Below are positions 61,431 to 64,000 of a stretch of DNA of 64,000 nucleotides, piece after piece (the stretch's first letter is position 1; each line of letters starts with the position of its first letter). The translations under genes were made by a program, and so were the position numbers. Under the pieces are notes generated by a model that made no database searches, was not told the origin of the DNA, and worked only from the letters and a program-made list of their open reading frames with translations. Location: contig NZ_JAAWUO010000002.1 in assembly GCF_013304825.1 (NCBI RefSeq), positions 1 to 64,000 of the forward strand, given 5' to 3'. Source of the DNA: Blautia schinkii. Its GTDB lineage: Bacteria > Bacillota > Clostridia > Lachnospirales > Lachnospiraceae.

Positions 61431-62729
61431 TCAGTTATCTTCCCATTCATCATAATCATCAGGTTCAAGATTTCTCAGAAGATCCCGGTTATTCTTCGAG
61501 TCTTCGTGATTTCGAAGCTGTTCAAACTCATCGTCTTCAAAGTCAGCCATATTTTCAATATCCAGCTGTCGTTTCCTCTGCTGGCTTTTTTCAAAATCTT
61601 CATATGTATCCGGTGTTTCCCGATAATCAGGATCAAAACGTTCCCTGCTTGCATCATAGTCATCCCCATCGTCATAATATGACCTGCCTGCAGAGCTTGT
61701 ATTTCTTCTGTTCTGACTGTAACTGTTCTCTGAACCGCTGCGGCTCTGACTTCTTCTGCTGCCTTCAGAAGGACTGTTTCTTCCATTTCTGCTTCTTCCT
61801 GAAGAACCTGCTGCTGATGTTCTGCGGCGGTTATCTGACGAGCTGTTTCTATCTGAGCTTCCGGTATTTCTTCCATTGCGGCGGCTTTCTGAACGGTTAC
61901 CGGAAGAATTTCTTCGGTCTGAATCGCCATTTCTGCTGCGGGAACGGTTTCCTTTTATTTCTCCGGTATCATTTCTGGCATCAGAATATCTGTCAGAAGA
62001 ATTTCTGCGTCTGTTTGCCCCATTATATTCAGAAACATTTTCTCGATCCTGTGCAAATTTTTTCTTTTTTCCGAATCTGCGCATCTCTTCTTCCGGTTCA
62101 TCGTCTTCTTCATCTTCTTCATCGTCATCATCATAGTGATCCTTGTTGATGGCAAACTGGATCAGCATACCAAGAAGGGCAATCCCAACTGCCATACCAA
62201 CGCCATACGGAAACTGTTCAAGGCCACCGATCTTCGCAATAGAAACCCCTGCCAGCACTCCGCCAAGGATACTGGTTCCGATAATGATAACTCCTTTTGC
62301 ATAGCGCATCGCCAGGATACCAAGTCCCACTCCCACAAGGATACACAGGAAGAAGGAAAAAGAACTGGTCGGATGCACCAGATAAATGCTTAAAGAAATT
62401 CCGATGCCAAATCCCAGTACAAAAATTCCGGCTCTGTATACAAGAAATGAAACGATAGCCAGGACAATTCCAAGCCCCGCCATTGCACCTGCGATCACCA
62501 TTTTATCTTCAACGCCGGAAAGATACGTTACTCCAAAACCGGCTCCCGCGCCGATGAGAAATCCGAAGATCATCATCCAGAACCGCAGGATACGGTATCC
62601 CAGAAGGCAGTTCAGGATACCAAAAACACAGACTATGCCATAAACAATAGTCATAAATTGTCCAATCTGTTCCATCCCTCCTACACGCTGAAGGATGTTA
62701 AATACCCTTGATAACACATCCATATTCAT
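61431..62729 (-). CDS. TMEM198/TM7SF3-like membrane protein with Arg/Ser-rich tail
   Basis: 432 residues, ATG 62729 with GAGGAG nine bases upstream. The first ~190 residues hold seven hydrophobic segments (VYGIVCVFGILNCLLGYRIL; MVIAGAMAGLGIVLAIVSFL), the DUF4203-type fold. An acidic linker (DHYDDDDEEDEEDDEPEEE, ~210) is followed by ~130 residues almost entirely Arg, Ser, Asn and Gly, then an acidic end (DDYDEWEDN). The tail should be disordered and cytoplasmic; it resembles SR-rich nucleic-acid-binding segments by composition, but no such role is known for the family. Confidence 0.75.
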   Translation of the reverse strand: MNMDVLSRVFNILQRVGGMEQIGQFMTIVYGIVCVFGILNCLLGYRILRFWMMIFGFLIGAGAGFGVTYLSGVEDKMVIAGAMAGLGIVLAIVSFLVYRAGIFVLGFGIGISLSIYLVHPTSSFSFFLCILVGVGLGILAMRYAKGVIIIGTSILGGVLAGVSIAKIGGLEQFPYGVGMAVGIALLGMLIQFAINKDHYDDDDEEDEEDDEPEEEMRRFGKKKKFAQDRENVSEYNGANRRRNSSDRYSDARNDTGEIKGNRSRSRNGDSDRRNSSGNRSESRRNGRNTGSSDRNSSSDNRRRTSAAGSSGRSRNGRNSPSEGSRRSQSRSGSENSYSQNRRNTSSAGRSYYDDGDDYDASRERFDPDYRETPDTYEDFEKSQQRKRQLDIENMADFEDDEFEQLRNHEDSKNNRDLLRNLEPDDYDEWEDN

Positions 62730-62742
62730 AACTTCACTCCTC

Positions 62743-63951
62743 TCAGAAAATAAAATATATAGTATAAAAATTATCCAGCACGCCATAATGATATTCTACC
62801 TGGCTGTAGCCGTTAAGTTTCATATAATATTGCGCCACATTCTGCACTTCTCCTTCATCCAGCCAGTCTTTGCGTGCCGCATCAAAAGCCTCCTGATTGC
62901 TGAATTTGAACCTCACAACTGCCGCTCCGTTATCCAGCCGCATTTTACAGTAATCATAAATAGCCAGCCAGTCATATTCTTCAAAACATCCCTGGTTCAG
63001 AACATAAAAATTCAGATCTTTTGCCGTACATTTCGGAACAGTCAGTTCTTTCGATGCTTTATATGTCTTCTCATATTCTTCCGGAAACGGACAAAGATAA
63101 TCATAAATTGTAGTTTTATGTTCTTCCAGCTGAGCTGCATCGCCATTAAGAAAATCCGGCTGATCCCCATTAGTGGCATCTACATAATAATACGACTCGC
63201 CAATTTTTACAATATCCCAGGCATGTCCTTCTGTACTTTCCTCTGTGCTGCCATCTACATAAATGCAGGGAATCCCAAGCCGTTCCAGAAGATACTGAAC
63301 AGCACCTGCATATCCTGCACAGACTGCTGATTTTTTCCAGAAGACGCCTGCTATGCTCTGATCATCTGCTCCGGTCTTGTACTGCGTATTATCGATCACA
63401 TAAGTATAGACGATCCGTACTTTCTCATAATCACTGGTTTCATCCGGAATCAGGCTGCTGACTTCCTGAAAGCTCGTTTCCATCGCTGCCTTTATCTCTT
63501 CTGTCTCACTTTCAGAATAAGAGTAGCCAGGAGTAAACATACAGTAATCTTTTCCGGAATATGTGGTTTTATAGATTTTTTCCCGATTGTGCACCCAAAA
63601 AATCTCCGGATGGTCTTTCAGAACCGCATGATACGTCCTGTCAATGCTGTCATCATCCGAAAGTGTCAGATAAAACTGCTCATCTCTGCTTCGAAGCCCT
63701 GTTAAAATCTCCCTGTATACGCGCTGCTCTTCCTCTGTCAACTGCCGGAAATAATATTCCTGATGTCCTTCATCTGTCTGAGCCACATCCATCTGTCGCA
63801 GTGCCTGAATTTCTTTCGGCTCTCCGGAAAAAATACTCTCAGCAGCAGAATAAATCTGTTCCAGCGTCCCAGCCCGAACATAAACGGGCTGACATATCAG
63901 GGACAATATCATTATCACTGCCGCCAGCTGGCAAAAAAATCTTTTCTTCAT
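62743..63951 (-). CDS. Secreted transglutaminase-like protein
   Basis: 402 residues. Signal peptide 1-27 (ends VYVRAG). Transglutaminase-like (cysteine protease fold) domain about 180-265 with the triad Cys in KSAVCAGYAGAVQYLLERLG, His in EGHAWDIVKIG and Asp in YYYVDATNGDQ. C-terminal ~100 residues have no known domain. Probably a protease or cross-linking enzyme at the cell surface. It is read just ahead of the TMEM198-type gene, 13 bases apart, so the two are cotranscribed. Confidence 0.87.
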   Translation of the reverse strand: MKKRFFCQLAAVIMILSLICQPVYVRAGTLEQIYSAAESIFSGEPKEIQALRQMDVAQTDEGHQEYYFRQLTEEEQRVYREILTGLRSRDEQFYLTLSDDDSIDRTYHAVLKDHPEIFWVHNREKIYKTTYSGKDYCMFTPGYSYSESETEEIKAAMETSFQEVSSLIPDETSDYEKVRIVYTYVIDNTQYKTGADDQSIAGVFWKKSAVCAGYAGAVQYLLERLGIPCIYVDGSTEESTEGHAWDIVKIGESYYYVDATNGDQPDFLNGDAAQLEEHKTTIYDYLCPFPEEYEKTYKASKELTVPKCTAKDLNFYVLNQGCFEEYDWLAIYDYCKMRLDNGAAVVRFKFSNQEAFDAARKDWLDEGEVQNVAQYYMKLNGYSQVEYHYGVLDNFYTIYFIF

Positions 63952-64000
63952 CTACATTCCTTTACTTTCAGTTGTAAGAAAGGGCAGCCTCCCGCAGGAG

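Overview
The window looks like chromosome of a gut Lachnospiraceae (Blautia/Ruminococcus-like Firmicute). This rests on content: a one-chain pyruvate:ferredoxin oxidoreductase, a bile-salt-hydrolase-type enzyme, selenium-dependent molybdenum hydroxylase (SDMH) maturation genes, anaerobic cobalamin lower-ligand assembly, an orphan pair of microcompartment shell proteins, BspA/InlB-repeat secreted proteins, and AGGAGG ribosome binding sites throughout. The genus is inferred from gene content, not from rRNA.

Layout. (1) 1-2.1 kb: decayed accessory genes: an IS200/IS605-like end against a truncated P-loop gene, a frameshifted HTH gene, a flavin-binding-type gene with an amber codon, and an unknown protein. 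(2) 2.3-24.5 kb: glmS, then a ~20 kb minus-strand surface-polysaccharide operon running from a UDP-glucuronate epimerase through ugd, rfbABDC, PssD/PssE-like proteins, glycosyltransferases, polymerase, pyruvyltransferase, flippase, acyltransferase and an F420-hydrogenase-beta-like protein with a detached ferredoxin, to glmM and a terminator. The central part is visibly AT-richer than its flanks. Three G tracts (G8, G9, G9) sit in predicted polymer-modifying genes. Two genes are out of frame as sequenced and return to frame on a one-base slip. (3) 24.5-27.3 kb: a repeat-rich 1 kb leader, a nuclease-dead TnpB-like protein (all three RuvC acids replaced at the aligned positions), a GC-rich structured RNA candidate behind it, and a small-RNA candidate with promoter and terminator. 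(4) 27.3-44 kb: a secreted DUF5722 glycosidase-like protein, XdhC, a cysteine-desulfurase homologue, a symporter, YedF, a small alarmone synthetase, DUF1015, choloylglycine hydrolase, MATE pump, a double-HTH regulator facing a secreted LRR protein across a 35-bp palindrome, and two BMC shell proteins. (5) 44-54.5 kb: mocA-yqeC-yqeB, DUF975, cobC, cobU-like, cobS, cobU, cobT, gtrA, a GtrB-type transferase and yfhO, tightly overlapped on the minus strand. (6) 54.6-64 kb: PFOR, an Rrf2 regulator, an ABC-F protein, YbaK, a TMEM198-type membrane protein with an Arg/Ser-rich tail, and a secreted transglutaminase-like protein.

How the parts fit. The polysaccharide operon makes dTDP-rhamnose and UDP-uronic acids and builds and exports a polymer. 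The slippery genes predict on/off decoration (O-acyl group, amino-acid-type group, redox modification) rather than backbone changes. The dead TnpB-like protein with a candidate guide RNA, one kilobase upstream on the same strand, may be an RNA-guided regulator; no target is visible here. The selenium/molybdenum genes (csd-like, xdhC, yedF, mocA, yqeC, yqeB) lie in two blocks without a hydroxylase and probably serve one encoded elsewhere.
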